A DNA stretch of 44,610 bases from Chryseobacterium gleum (GCA_945874695.1 CAMCHP010000019.1:1-44610); one strand, 5' to 3'. Numbered from the stretch's first letter, positions 25,002 to 33,483 are shown. Made by a program: numbers and translations. Notes: generated by a model not told the origin, from the sequence alone.

Positions 25002-26129
25002 TTATTGACCAATCTGATCGACCTGCTCTTGCAAAGCATTTACTTGTTGCTGCAATAATGCGTTGGCAGTTTGCAATTCCTGAATAATGAGTAACAAATC
25101 GTTGCCATTGACAATGATGTTGCCGTTAACACTCATGTCTCCAGCAACCATTGCATTACCGCTAGCCGTGACTTTGAACGCATCACTTCTTGCATCATTC
25201 GTTGTTCCGTTGCCCACTACGAAAAGCACATCAGCTTGATCAGCTAAGTTAAAACGCCCAAGCGCTGTTTGATCATTCTGATCTGCGATGGTACCATTGC
25301 CTCCTGAATGACTTCTTTGTCCAGAAGCAATGGTATTCAGGCCTGCCGCATGCGAATTTTGACCTGATGCAGCATTGCCTCGGTTCTGAGCATGCGCATA
25401 CAAACCAGTTGTTACCGATTGATATCCCTCGGCGTGCGAGGCGAAAGCAAGCGCTTCGGTTTGGTACCCTTCACTGTGTGCAGCATCCGCTAAGGCCTCT
25501 GTACCTTCTCCCTCTGCATGTGCACAGGTTCCATCTGCAATGGTATTTCGATTCGCCGCATGAGAATATAGGCCCAAGGCTTGCGTCTGATAACCCTCTG
25601 CATGCGCTGCTGTAGCTGTCGCGGTTGTTTGAAAGCCCTCTGCGTGAGAGGCTGTGCCTGAAGAAGTCGTACCTTCTCCTTCGGCGTGTGCACAGGTTCC
25701 GGATGCTGTTGTGAATCGATTCTGGCTATGGCTAAAGTTGCCCGTTGCTTCGGTATCATAACCCTCAGCGTGTGCGTAGCTTCCAGAAGCTACGGTTTGG
25801 TAACCCTCAATAATGCTATTTGTAACCCGTAAGCGACCGTTCACCCAACCTATTGGTTGTATGCTCATACCTATTGTGATAACACTGTCTTTGAACATGG
25901 CCAACCCTAGAGAATCTCGCGCTGCTTCTGCACTTGCAGCCCCTGTACCACCATTTATAACGGGCACAACACCTTCTGCTTGGAACTCTTGCCCAAAGAA
26001 GCTTAATATCCCAAGCACGTCCGGAATACCAATAATCTCATCGCCATTTTCATCTGGATTATAAGGAAGTTGAGCATTCATCGTTAACGCGAAGAAAGCA
26101 ACAATAACAGTTAAGGATAAAGAGCGCAT
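25002..26129 (-). CDS. Secreted protein with YadA-head-like repeats and C-terminal coiled coil
   Basis: A 375-residue exported protein. Signal peptide 1-19 (FFALTMNAQ). Residues about 22-48 (YNPDENGDEIIGIPDVLGILSFFG) resemble a short Ca-binding, dockerin-like motif frequent at the N-terminus of Bacteroidota secreted proteins. The segment GGTGAASAEAARDSLG is typical of phage-fibre-like and cell-surface trimers. About 110-290 is a run of ~14-residue units of the form SHAEGYQTxAxGxYAHAxN, the YadA/Hia head left-handed beta-roll. A neck (FKVTASGNAMVAGDMSVNGN) and a heptad coiled coil ending in LLQQQVNALQEQVDQ follow. This predicts a trimeric fibre. There is no membrane anchor or T9SS signal, so how it reaches or stays on the surface is unclear. 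Confidence 0.8.
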   Translation of the reverse strand: MRSLSLTVIVAFFALTMNAQLPYNPDENGDEIIGIPDVLGILSFFGQEFQAEGVVPVINGGTGAASAEAARDSLGLAMFKDSVITIGMSIQPIGWVNGRLRVTNSIIEGYQTVASGSYAHAEGYDTEATGNFSHSQNRFTTASGTCAHAEGEGTTSSGTASHAEGFQTTATATAAHAEGYQTQALGLYSHAANRNTIADGTCAHAEGEGTEALADAAHSEGYQTEALAFASHAEGYQSVTTGLYAHAQNRGNAASGQNSHAAGLNTIASGQRSHSGGNGTIADQNDQTALGRFNLADQADVLFVVGNGTTNDARSDAFKVTASGNAMVAGDMSVNGNIIVNGNDLLLIIQELQTANALLQQQVNALQEQVDQIGQ

Positions 26130-26268
26130 GATTATTCAAATTTCATGTTTAACATTAATCTTTTCAATATGTTTACCAAACCCGACATTGCCGTCTAGAA
26201 AAGGAGCATAAATATACAATTAATCCCTAAGAAATACTCAATACGAAAGCGTTAAATCTATGCTATTT

Positions 26269-27780
26269 TTACGCCATACGGTCTGCACGGCGAAAAAGTA
26301 TACGGAAGGTGGTTCCTTTGCCCGGCTCAGAGTGTTTGATGAAGATCTTTCCGCCGTGGTATGACTCTACAATGCGCTTCACCAACGATAAACCCAACCC
26401 CCAACCTCGCTTTTTGGTGGTAAAACCAGGTTCAAAAATGGTGGTGTGCTGTGATTTGGGTATGCCCTTTCCAGTATCTGAGAGGTCGATGTAGAGTTTA
26501 TTGCCCTCCGTACCCAAGGTCGCACGCAATTCACCCTCGCCCTCCATGGCGTCAACTGCATTCTTTACGAGGTTTTCAATCACCCAGCTGAAAAGCGGCA
26601 CCGATACCATGACCTTGCTGGCAACATCCCCGCGGTCAATGATGAAATGCACTTTGCGAGACGTTCGCGTTTTGAGGTATGAGAATGACTGTTCAAGCAA
26701 GTCAACCAAATCATGTGCTTCGAGGTCGGGTTTTGATCCGATCTTCGAAAAGCGATCGGTTATGGTGTTTAACCGAACGATGTCTTTGTTGATTTCAGTG
26801 AGCGTTTCCTCATCTACCCCTTGCGCACCGAGCAATTCAACCCAAGCCATGAGCGACGAAATAGGTGTGCCCAATTGGTGCGCGGTTTCTTTCGCCATGC
26901 CCACCCACACTTGATTTTGTTCAGCCTTGCGGAAGGTCGAAAAAATGAGGTACGCTGTAAATAAAAACAGCGCAATCAACACCAATTGCACCACTGGGAA
27001 GTATTGCAGCTGCTTCAACACCACGCTGTCTTCAAAGAAAATGTAATGGGTGCCCGAATCGGGAAGTTGAATGGCAATGGGGGCATTTTGCGCGGCCATG
27101 CGATCGAGGCGCTGCGCTCGCAAGGTGCTGTCGGCCAGGGTGAGGCTGTCAATACGCTCAGCACGCACCACTTGACTGCGTGTACTATCAGTAAGTATAA
27201 CCGGAACACTGGCCGAATTGATCACCGTTTCGCTGATGAACGAGTTGATCAGGTCTTGCATCACCGATTTCAACTCGGAGAAGCGATAACTTTCGTTGTA
27301 GTATATGGTATGCCCCACATCGCGCAATAAAATGGGTGCATTGCGCTCGGCCATGACCGTACGAATAGAGTCGGTATACCATTTGTCAAACATCTTCGTT
27401 GGCGGCAAATTAATGCGGTAAAGGATCGAATCACGCGCATCGCAAATAAGCACCGGAATGGTTTTGTTTGACCACAAGTAATCAGTGACAAACGTAAGAT
27501 CCATGTCGGGCGGCGGATCGTTGATCAACCGGTAAGCGGTGGCCAGCCGATCGGCCTTCTCACGTTCTTCGCGCCGGAGGTCTTCAAACAGTTCTTGGGT
27601 ATAGGTTACCAGTTGCGCGCGCTGGAGAATGGCCTCTGACCAGAGTTTCACCTTCAGCTGTTCTTCTTCGCGAATGCGATCGGCAATGTCGTTGGAGTAC
27701 CAAAGGGTGATTCCTGCGATAACCAGCGCAGCGATTAGCAGCACTATTTTCCACCGTTGTTTGTTGCTGTAAAGGTTCAC
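26269..27780 (-). CDS. Orphan sensor histidine kinase
   Basis: A 503-residue membrane histidine kinase. TM1 is at about 12-29, a periplasmic sensor region of ~230 residues (not recognised) follows, and TM2 is at about 265-283. The H-box ETAHQLGTPISSL (His near 302) leads to a dimerisation helix. The HATPase domain has an N-box NLVKNAVDAMEG, G1 DTGKGIP, F-box FEPGFTTKKRGWGLGLSLVKRI and a final GTTFRILF. All catalytic motifs are intact. No response regulator or target is encoded beside it, so the pathway cannot be assigned. Flanking gaps of 139 and 172 bp suggest it is transcribed alone. I saw no recognisable signals in those gaps. Confidence 0.9.
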   Translation of the reverse strand: MNLYSNKQRWKIVLLIAALVIAGITLWYSNDIADRIREEEQLKVKLWSEAILQRAQLVTYTQELFEDLRREEREKADRLATAYRLINDPPPDMDLTFVTDYLWSNKTIPVLICDARDSILYRINLPPTKMFDKWYTDSIRTVMAERNAPILLRDVGHTIYYNESYRFSELKSVMQDLINSFISETVINSASVPVILTDSTRSQVVRAERIDSLTLADSTLRAQRLDRMAAQNAPIAIQLPDSGTHYIFFEDSVVLKQLQYFPVVQLVLIALFLFTAYLIFSTFRKAEQNQVWVGMAKETAHQLGTPISSLMAWVELLGAQGVDEETLTEINKDIVRLNTITDRFSKIGSKPDLEAHDLVDLLEQSFSYLKTRTSRKVHFIIDRGDVASKVMVSVPLFSWVIENLVKNAVDAMEGEGELRATLGTEGNKLYIDLSDTGKGIPKSQHTTIFEPGFTTKKRGWGLGLSLVKRIVESYHGGKIFIKHSEPGKGTTFRILFRRADRMA

Positions 27781-27952
27781 AAGTTGTTCAGCTTAGGCTG
27801 CTTCTTAAAATGGCTACTCGAATCACTTCGCTAAGGTACAGAAGCTACGAACGAATTGCTAACACCGATTATTGCAGCAGTTCAGCTTCGGCAAGTAAAG
27901 CTGGTGCTTGGTGGGTTGTTTACGCCCACTTGATCATTGCACAGAATGCCCG

Positions 27953-28363
27953 TTAATCGACACCCGGAAAATGATCAACGACTTTAACTTTAAGGTCGGG
28001 AAAATGATCAACCACCTTGATTTTTATATCGGGAAATTGATCGACAACCTGCCACAAGCCGCAGCGATCGGGGAAATGTTCGACGTATTTGACCTTGATG
28101 TCTGGAAAATGGTCGACAAACTGAATTTTGATATCCGGAAAATGGTCAACAAACTGCACTTTGCCCCACAAGTTAATTCCTTCAAATGTGCAGTCGCCCT
28201 TAGAAAAGGCTTCAATCAGGGCGGCGCGCTGAGTTTCGCTCAGGGGTGCGGCCTCGCTCGCACTGCTACACACAAGAGGTTGCGTAGGCAACATCTCTTG
28301 AGCGGAGAGGCCCATCCACCCCAAAAACAAACCGAAAACGAAAACGTGTGCGCGAATGTGCAT
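27953..28363 (-). CDS. Small secreted protein with VDHFPD repeats, probable 7(1) septoil-knot domain
   Basis: A 136-residue exported protein with signal peptide 1-22 (GLSAQ). After a short helical segment (LSETQRAALIEAFSKGDC) come six copies of a ~10-residue unit: FVDHFPDIKI, QFVDHFPDIKV, KYVEHFPD, VVDQFPDIKI, KVVDHFPDLKV, KVVDHFPG. A CGLW insertion splits the array 3+3. I recall this (V/F)(V/D)xFPD pattern as the hallmark of the family named '7(1) septoil knot domain', predicted to form one of the most complex protein knots. Function unknown. The antisense strand has a longer open frame, but this strand carries the signal peptide and family pattern. It lies 9 bp after the DUF2200 gene. Confidence 0.72.
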   Translation of the reverse strand: MHIRAHVFVFGLFLGWMGLSAQEMLPTQPLVCSSASEAAPLSETQRAALIEAFSKGDCTFEGINLWGKVQFVDHFPDIKIQFVDHFPDIKVKYVEHFPDRCGLWQVVDQFPDIKIKVVDHFPDLKVKVVDHFPGVD

Positions 28364-28372
28364 ATGAACAAT

Positions 28373-28732
28373 TTAGCGCAAAATCTTTGCCAAGCTTTTT
28401 CCTTTGGCCAATTCATCAACCAATTTGTCTAAATAACGCACGTTTCGGGTGAGTTCATTTTCAATTTCTTCAATGCGATAGCCACAAATTACACCTTTAA
28501 TTGTGGTCGCGTTCGGGTGCAATTGGGCGCGTTCAAAGAAGATCTCAAAGTTCACGTTCTCTTGGATGAGCGCCTCCAATTCGTTGGCCGAAAAGCCAGT
28601 CAGCCATGTGATTACGGCGTTCAATTCGTCAACCGTTCTGCCTTTGCGCTGAACCTTAGCTACATAGTGTGGGTACACCGAAGCAAAGGTCAATTGCGCC
28701 ATGCGTTGATTGTGTTCAGCTGTAGGTTTCAT
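28373..28732 (-). CDS. DUF2200 family protein
   Basis: A 119-residue cytoplasmic protein matching DUF2200 throughout: MAQLTFASVYPHYVAKVQRKGRTVDELNAVITWLTG, FFERAQLHPNATTIKGVICGYRIEEIE and YLDKLVDELAKGKSLAKILR. The family has no known function. The start lies 1 bp after the stop of the DUF1801 gene and the two are clearly one transcription unit. Confidence 0.88.
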   Translation of the reverse strand: MKPTAEHNQRMAQLTFASVYPHYVAKVQRKGRTVDELNAVITWLTGFSANELEALIQENVNFEIFFERAQLHPNATTIKGVICGYRIEEIENELTRNVRYLDKLVDELAKGKSLAKILR

Positions 28733-28733
28733 G

Positions 28734-29129
28734 TTATTTAAGGCGCTCCAGTTTTCCCTTGCGCTTCACAATGTTCTTGTAATCCCATTGGATTTCGCGT
28801 GATTGCTCTAACCAATGCACGAGTTCATCGGTGAGCACCTCATCAACCGCCGTGTAAACGACCGATGCGTCTTTGAATTTGCCCGAACCAGGCTTCAACT
28901 TGGGCGCTTCAAAATCAGCGCCACTCCAAAACATAAGGCGAATGCCTGCCTTAATCTTACTGTAGCCCACAGTCGGATTTCCATCTAAAAACCAAACAGG
29001 GTGTGCGTGCCAAATTTTACATTCGGCCTTGGTCAAAAAGGCATCTATTTGTGCTGCCAACAGGTCGCAAATCGCACGATCTTTGTTGCTTTGTGCGGCG
29101 TTGTAGGCTAAAATCGCTTCGTCAATCAT
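28734..29129 (-). CDS. DUF1801 (YdhG-like) family protein
   Basis: A 131-residue protein. WHAHPVWFLDGNPTVGYSKIKAGIRLMFWSGADF and the KFKDASVVYTAVDEV segment match the DUF1801/YdhG-like group, which has a frataxin-like fold and no firm function. First gene of a DUF1801-DUF2200-septoil-knot run. Confidence 0.8.
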   Translation of the reverse strand: MIDEAILAYNAAQSNKDRAICDLLAAQIDAFLTKAECKIWHAHPVWFLDGNPTVGYSKIKAGIRLMFWSGADFEAPKLKPGSGKFKDASVVYTAVDEVLTDELVHWLEQSREIQWDYKNIVKRKGKLERLK

Positions 29130-29227
29130 GCGCTTGGTTTATTCGAACAACTTTTCGGCTTCACGATGAAATGTACGTTGTTCAGATCCAAATTGCAAGG
29201 CTACCTCAACAGGTTACTTTTTGGGTG

Positions 29228-29250
29228 TTCTGCCTAACGGCAGGATGGGT
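29228..29250 (+). repeat. Dispersed palindrome, stem CTGCC/GGCAG
   Basis: TTCTGCC-TAAC-GGCAGGATGG, intergenic in the 215-bp divergent gap between the DUF1801 gene and the BNR-like T9SS gene. The rest of that gap holds only a TAACTTTC box at 29318-29325, a weak -7 candidate for the plus-strand gene. Confidence 0.8.
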
Positions 29251-29344
29251 TAGGGCCCAATAAAACAATTCACCTAAAGTTCTCAGGTCATCTGAAGGAG
29301 TCAAAGCCCCTCTGTTGTAACTTTCGAGCACAAGACTCAATTTT

Positions 29345-31975
29345 ATGCGTAACCAACTTCTCTTCTTTGGATTGCTTCTTGCAACAACCTTCACCGCTTG
29401 TTCTTCGCACTCCACGGATGGCACAAATGATGCGCCATTTCCAGAGCGAACCAAAGCGCGCTTCGGAAAAGAGCGCTTGCTTGGCGACAAACGCCCTGCC
29501 GAATGGATGCACACAATCAACCGGTGCAGTCCTGAAACCGACTGGCAAGCGCTTGAAGCGCAAAGCCTTGCATCGCTCATCCGAGCGCGAGGTGAAAGAT
29601 CACGTACCGAAGAACTTGCTGACGGCAACCTCGCGGGCGATTGGTTCGAGCGCGGACCAATTGATATCCCTGGGCGGGTAACCGACTTGCACGCATTTCC
29701 AGAAGACGATGTGCTTTTTGCTCTTGCTGATCACGGCATTGTATTCAAGGGAAGCATGGCCGGTGAAAACTGGATTGCACTCAATGATCAATTCCCCTTG
29801 GCGCTCGACGTCGCTCCGGTTTTCGACGTCTTTAAAACAGACACCGGATATCGAATTTTATGCGGCGGTTGGATCAAGGTGATTAACCAATGGGGCCTCT
29901 TCTGGAGCGATGATGAAGGTTCAACTTGGACACAGTCAACGGGCTACAATCCCTATCCAATCATGGGTATTCGCCGTATGTTCAGTCGTGATGAAGGCGC
30001 TGAAATCCCAAGCACCTACCTTTTCACCCACGAGTACAATCCGAACCAACCCACCGACTATTACAGTGTTTTTAAATCAACAGATTACGGACAGAATTTC
30101 GAGCTCTTGTATCGTTCGGCCATACCCGTTGGCGATGGCTGGCGTCACAATAAAAGTGACATGTGGCTCGACACAAATACACCTGATTCACCGATTTACC
30201 TCGCCTTGGAAGACAGTCTATTCGAGGTGTCTCCAGCCAACGGTACGCGTGAGTTGAAAGGTCTGATTACTGAAAACCCGAACATGACCATGTGCCTTTT
30301 GCAAGGTGCAACAACTGCAAATGGCACCGTACTTTATGCCTGGGCAGGCATCGACGGGCAAGGCGGCACCTGCTGGCGAAGCACTGAATCAGGCAGCAAT
30401 TGGACGTTTAGAAATACCATTCCTTACGATTGGGCCAATTATCCCTTCGGACAAAACTCATTTGGAATTGCGGGCGATAACGCGGATGAAATTGTATTGG
30501 GTGGCGTTTTGATGAGTCATTCAAGCGATGGCGGCTTAACGTGGACCATCCCAAACACCGATCCGAATGGGTGGTACACCTTATACCATGGTGACGTTCC
30601 TTATACAGGCACCTTTGAACTCGACGGAGAAACAAAGTGGATAATCGGCACCGATGGCGGCATTTACACCGAAGAAACAGGTGCCGGCTTTGCGATTACA
30701 CCCAATGGTGTTGAAGCTTTTTCGCTCTTGTTTAACAACATCAGTCGCCCGGGCATGAACAACACGCAGATCTACAAAATGGCCACTGATCTCAACGCAC
30801 CTGAACGCATGTTTGTGGGCACCCAAGACAACGGCTATGTAATGACCAACACGGGCGCTGATGCAGAGGCCGCAGCCAGCTTCGACTACATTTGGGGTGG
30901 TGACGTAACCGCTCTTGAAACTGGTGATGGCGGTGCAAGTTTTTGGTGCTGGTGGTTGGGTGATGGCACAAATTACGTGACTGATCCCGCTAACAGTGGT
31001 GTTGAATCAACCTGGTCGCCGTATTGGGTCGAAGGATCAATTCCATATTGGGAGGCTCCGGTGCATATTAAACCCAATCAACCTGATGTTTGCATAACTG
31101 CTGGTTACATCAACAACGCTGGAGGCAGCAGGCTCGTAAGGCTTCAGGCGGTTGCAGGCAACGATGCGCAGGCCACACAAAGTGATTTTGACTTCGAAGC
31201 GGCCTCAAACGGGGCAATTATTTCAGCAATTGCGAGTGACCCAAATGATCCGAACCGCCTTTACGTTACAACCGGGAACGGACGGCTCTTCTACTCCACG
31301 AACGACGGTGCAAGCTGGGCACAAACCAACTTGGGTGCTCCTTATTTTTGGTGCCGCCATATTTTGGTGTCGTCGCAAAATCCGGGTGAAATTTGGCTTG
31401 GCGGCAGCGGCTATGACAATGCTGCCGTATTCAAAAGCACCGATTACGGACTCACGTTTGAAGCTGTAGCTGCAGGTATGCCTGCAACGATCGTAGAGCG
31501 AATGGCATTCAACGCCGATGAAAGTGTGGTTTTTGCAGCGACGGGCATTGCACCATTTGCTTTCGTGACCGCAACAAATACGTGGTACGAAATCGCAGGT
31601 GCTAATGCGCCTTTGGTGCATTACATGGATGTTGAATATTTAGAAGCCCAAAACACCATGCGTTTTGCGACTTATGCTCGCGGTGTTTGGGATTTGCGAC
31701 TCGACAATGAGGTGAGTGTGAACGATCAGGCGCGTGCAAGCTCGACCATGTATCCAAACCCGGCCTACGACCTTGTCTTTTGGAATGGCTTACCTGAAAC
31801 AGTGGTGCGCGCCGAGGCATTCAATTTATCAGGCCAGCGCTTTGCGTTGCCCATGGTCACCGGTGCTTCACATACATCGGTTGCGGGCCTCGCACAAGGT
31901 GTTTACCTCATCTGTCTCTACAATGTGAAGGGCCAGCTGTTGCAAACCTCAAAAGTGATTGTTGGCGCGCTGTAA
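29345..31975 (+). CDS. Large BNR/sialidase-like beta-propeller protein with lipobox and T9SS type A domain
   Basis: An 876-residue exported protein. The N-terminus MRNQLLFFGLLLATTFTACSS has a lipobox-like FTAC (Cys19). About 95-780 contains BNR/VPS10-type propeller strands with Asp-box-like motifs: SDDEGSTWTQS, STDYGQNFELL, STESGSNWTF, SSDGGLTWTIP, STNDGASWAQT, STDYGLTFEAV. The WFERGPIDIPGRVTDLHAFP opening recalls secreted glycosidase-like propellers. A type A sorting domain ends the protein (TMYPNPAYDLVFW, GVYLICLYN). No catalytic residues can be assigned, so a binding or glycan-related role is only possible. Having both a lipid-attachment motif and a T9SS signal is unusual. It is followed by a strong terminator. 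Confidence 0.82.
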   Translation: MRNQLLFFGLLLATTFTACSSHSTDGTNDAPFPERTKARFGKERLLGDKRPAEWMHTINRCSPETDWQALEAQSLASLIRARGERSRTEELADGNLAGDWFERGPIDIPGRVTDLHAFPEDDVLFALADHGIVFKGSMAGENWIALNDQFPLALDVAPVFDVFKTDTGYRILCGGWIKVINQWGLFWSDDEGSTWTQSTGYNPYPIMGIRRMFSRDEGAEIPSTYLFTHEYNPNQPTDYYSVFKSTDYGQNFELLYRSAIPVGDGWRHNKSDMWLDTNTPDSPIYLALEDSLFEVSPANGTRELKGLITENPNMTMCLLQGATTANGTVLYAWAGIDGQGGTCWRSTESGSNWTFRNTIPYDWANYPFGQNSFGIAGDNADEIVLGGVLMSHSSDGGLTWTIPNTDPNGWYTLYHGDVPYTGTFELDGETKWIIGTDGGIYTEETGAGFAITPNGVEAFSLLFNNISRPGMNNTQIYKMATDLNAPERMFVGTQDNGYVMTNTGADAEAAASFDYIWGGDVTALETGDGGASFWCWWLGDGTNYVTDPANSGVESTWSPYWVEGSIPYWEAPVHIKPNQPDVCITAGYINNAGGSRLVRLQAVAGNDAQATQSDFDFEAASNGAIISAIASDPNDPNRLYVTTGNGRLFYSTNDGASWAQTNLGAPYFWCRHILVSSQNPGEIWLGGSGYDNAAVFKSTDYGLTFEAVAAGMPATIVERMAFNADESVVFAATGIAPFAFVTATNTWYEIAGANAPLVHYMDVEYLEAQNTMRFATYARGVWDLRLDNEVSVNDQARASSTMYPNPAYDLVFWNGLPETVVRAEAFNLSGQRFALPMVTGASHTSVAGLAQGVYLICLYNVKGQLLQTSKVIVGAL

Positions 31976-32036
31976 TTGCGCTGCTGCTTTGCAATCCAAG
32001 GTTATTCAGCCCAAAGACTCCCCATCAAAACTTCAC

Positions 32037-32079
32037 AAAAAAAAGAAGCTAACTCACTGAGAGTTAGCTTCTTCTTTTG
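32037..32079. terminator. Bidirectional terminator between the propeller gene and tRNA-Cys
   Basis: GAAGCTAACTC-ACTGA-GAGTTAGCTTC, an 11-bp perfect stem flanked by eight A on one side and a T-rich run on the other. It can end both the plus-strand gene and the minus-strand tRNA, whose 3' end abuts it. Confidence 0.9.
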
Positions 32080-32150
32080 AGGTCCCGAGCGGACTTGAAC
32101 CGCTGTAGCAGGTTTTGCAGACCTGTGCCTAGCCACTCGGCCACAGGACC
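32080..32150 (-). tRNA. tRNA-Cys (anticodon GCA)
   Basis: A 71-nt cloverleaf on the minus strand: acceptor GGTCCTG/CGGGACC, D-arm with GAGTGGCTAGGC, anticodon stem CAGGT/ACCTG with loop CTGCAAA (anticodon GCA), T-arm GCGGTTCAAGTCCGC, and discriminator U, the identity base for tRNA-Cys. CCA is not encoded. Confidence 0.95.
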
Positions 32151-32169
32151 ATTTTTCATTATAGGAGTG

Positions 32170-32199
32170 CAAATATAATAATTCCACTCAGCTTCCAAG
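32170..32199 (-). promoter_or_regulatory. Promoter for tRNA-Cys
   Basis: Minus strand CTTG, 18 nt, TATATTTG: a good -33/-7 pair about 20 nt before the tRNA 5' end. Confidence 0.55.
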
Positions 32200-32238
32200 C
32201 ATTCAACGCAAGCTCTTCAAAAAGGTTTCGAAATTTTC

Positions 32239-33243
32239 TTACGCTTCGTCGAGCCATACAATGTCGACAGCCTTCATGCGACCCTCAGGCCCGTAACCAA
32301 TCAGGTACGACAACCGATCGCCCAAGCGCAAATCATTGAAATCGCAATTCGTTAAGTCGCTGTAATGAAAAAACGTGCCGTTGGGTGGCTCGCCAATGAA
32401 GCCATACCCTTCTTTCAAGACAAAAACCTCGCCTTCAATTCGCTCCGATGGATCAATCGGCGCACTCGGCTTCCGATCTTCATCGTTCGCCTGATTGCCG
32501 AACCCTTCGTTCTCGGCTTCAATCACGTCATAGCCATCTTCTTCTTCAAAGGCCACCTCACGCGCTACAAAATCGCGCTCTCGACTGAATACAAACAAGC
32601 GATCAATCACTGGATTATTAGCATTGGCCGGATCATTGATCAACTCATGCATCGCAATCGGATAGGTGACCTCCTCAAGCAATTCATGCGATGTGCGCGT
32701 TGAAAACTGCTTGCCAAAATCATTCACGGTCTCAAAATCCCAGCCCAAAACCATCACCCGTGTGCCCAAAGTGTTCAACTTGCGAATCAAAGGCACATAA
32801 TCGCCGTCGCCCGCAATCAACACTACCACATTGAAACGCTTGTAAAAGGCCAACTCATAGGCCTCCAAAGCCAACCATACATCAATGCCCTTTTCTTGGT
32901 ACTTGCCACCGTATGACTTCAACGGCGAGTAGTGCGTGGTCACACCTGACGATACCAAAATGTCGTCAAACACACGCTCATGATAAATCAGCTTCTCACG
33001 CGAACTCGCCTCTGCCGCTGACAAGCGTCCGCGAAAATAATGCGCATCAACAATTTGACACAGCTTAATGTCTTGCTGAAACGCCCCTGCAACTTGATGC
33101 CGAATAAAACGATGCAAACCATCAATGCTGATGCGCGCGCGACGTTCGTGGGCATAGCTGTAATAATTGCTAACGTGATAAAAGAAATTGCCATCGTAAA
33201 AAACACCGATGCGCACTAAATTACTGCGAGTTTCTGAATTCAT
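32239..33243 (-). CDS. NYN-domain ribonuclease-like protein with C-terminal cold-shock domain
   Basis: A 334-residue cytoplasmic protein. Residues about 10-190 form a NYN (PIN-like) nuclease domain with the acidic residues in place: GVFYDGNFFYH, EKGIDVWLALEAYELAF, VLIAGDGDYVPLIRKL, GTRVMVLGWDFE. An acidic linker (about 225-262) leads to a cold-shock/OB domain: EGEVFVLKEGYGFIGEP, GTFFHYSDLTNCDFNDLRLGDRLSYLIGYGPEGRMKAVDI. Metal-dependent RNase activity guided by the RNA-binding CSD is a reasonable inference; the target is unknown. A TACCTTTG box at 33262-33269 lies 19 nt upstream and is a plausible -7 element. Confidence 0.87.
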   Translation of the reverse strand: MNSETRSNLVRIGVFYDGNFFYHVSNYYSYAHERRARISIDGLHRFIRHQVAGAFQQDIKLCQIVDAHYFRGRLSAAEASSREKLIYHERVFDDILVSSGVTTHYSPLKSYGGKYQEKGIDVWLALEAYELAFYKRFNVVVLIAGDGDYVPLIRKLNTLGTRVMVLGWDFETVNDFGKQFSTRTSHELLEEVTYPIAMHELINDPANANNPVIDRLFVFSRERDFVAREVAFEEEDGYDVIEAENEGFGNQANDEDRKPSAPIDPSERIEGEVFVLKEGYGFIGEPPNGTFFHYSDLTNCDFNDLRLGDRLSYLIGYGPEGRMKAVDIVWLDEA

Positions 33244-33261
33244 CTCAACTATAGGTTAGCA

Positions 33262-33269
33262 CAAAGGTA
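33262..33269 (-). promoter_or_regulatory. -7 element for the NYN-CSD gene
   Basis: TACCTTTG on the minus strand matches TAnnTTTG. No clear -33 TTG at the expected spacing. Confidence 0.4.
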
Positions 33270-33337
33270 CACTTTTGTGGTGCTGCCACTCTGCATGCAT
33301 ACCATCCTTTCAACCCCTTGGCTCAATTTTTGTTTAA

Positions 33338-33398
33338 AGGTTTTGGCCTAACGGCCAGATGGGTGAGCGCGCCCATCCGCCCGACAGGGCGAAAACCC
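33338..33398. repeat. REPIN-like inverted pair of dispersed palindromes
   Basis: Two copies face each other in the 240-bp gap upstream of the lipoprotein gene. Copy 1 (33340-33362, plus): TTTTGGCC-TAAC-GGCCAGATGGG. Copy 2 (33371-33397, minus): TTTTCGCCC-TGTC-GGGCG then GATGGG. They are separated by 8 bp, so outer AGGTTTT/AAAACCCT and inner GATGGG/CCCATC arms pair and the whole ~61 bp can fold as one long imperfect hairpin. This is the layout of REPIN/BIME elements. I saw no other signal in this gap. Confidence 0.8.
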
Positions 33399-33483
33399 TA
33401 ATCACGCCCTTTTCATCGGTCAAATTAAACCTTTCACCCGCCGCATAGTCTTAATGCATGTAACTCATTAACAATGTGAAACC

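Noticed and set aside
27908-28432. Open frame of 174 codons on the plus strand over the VDHFPD gene, with KMxNxxNFxI repeats
   Set aside because: It is the mirror of a repeat array; the minus strand has the signal peptide, family pattern and operon position.
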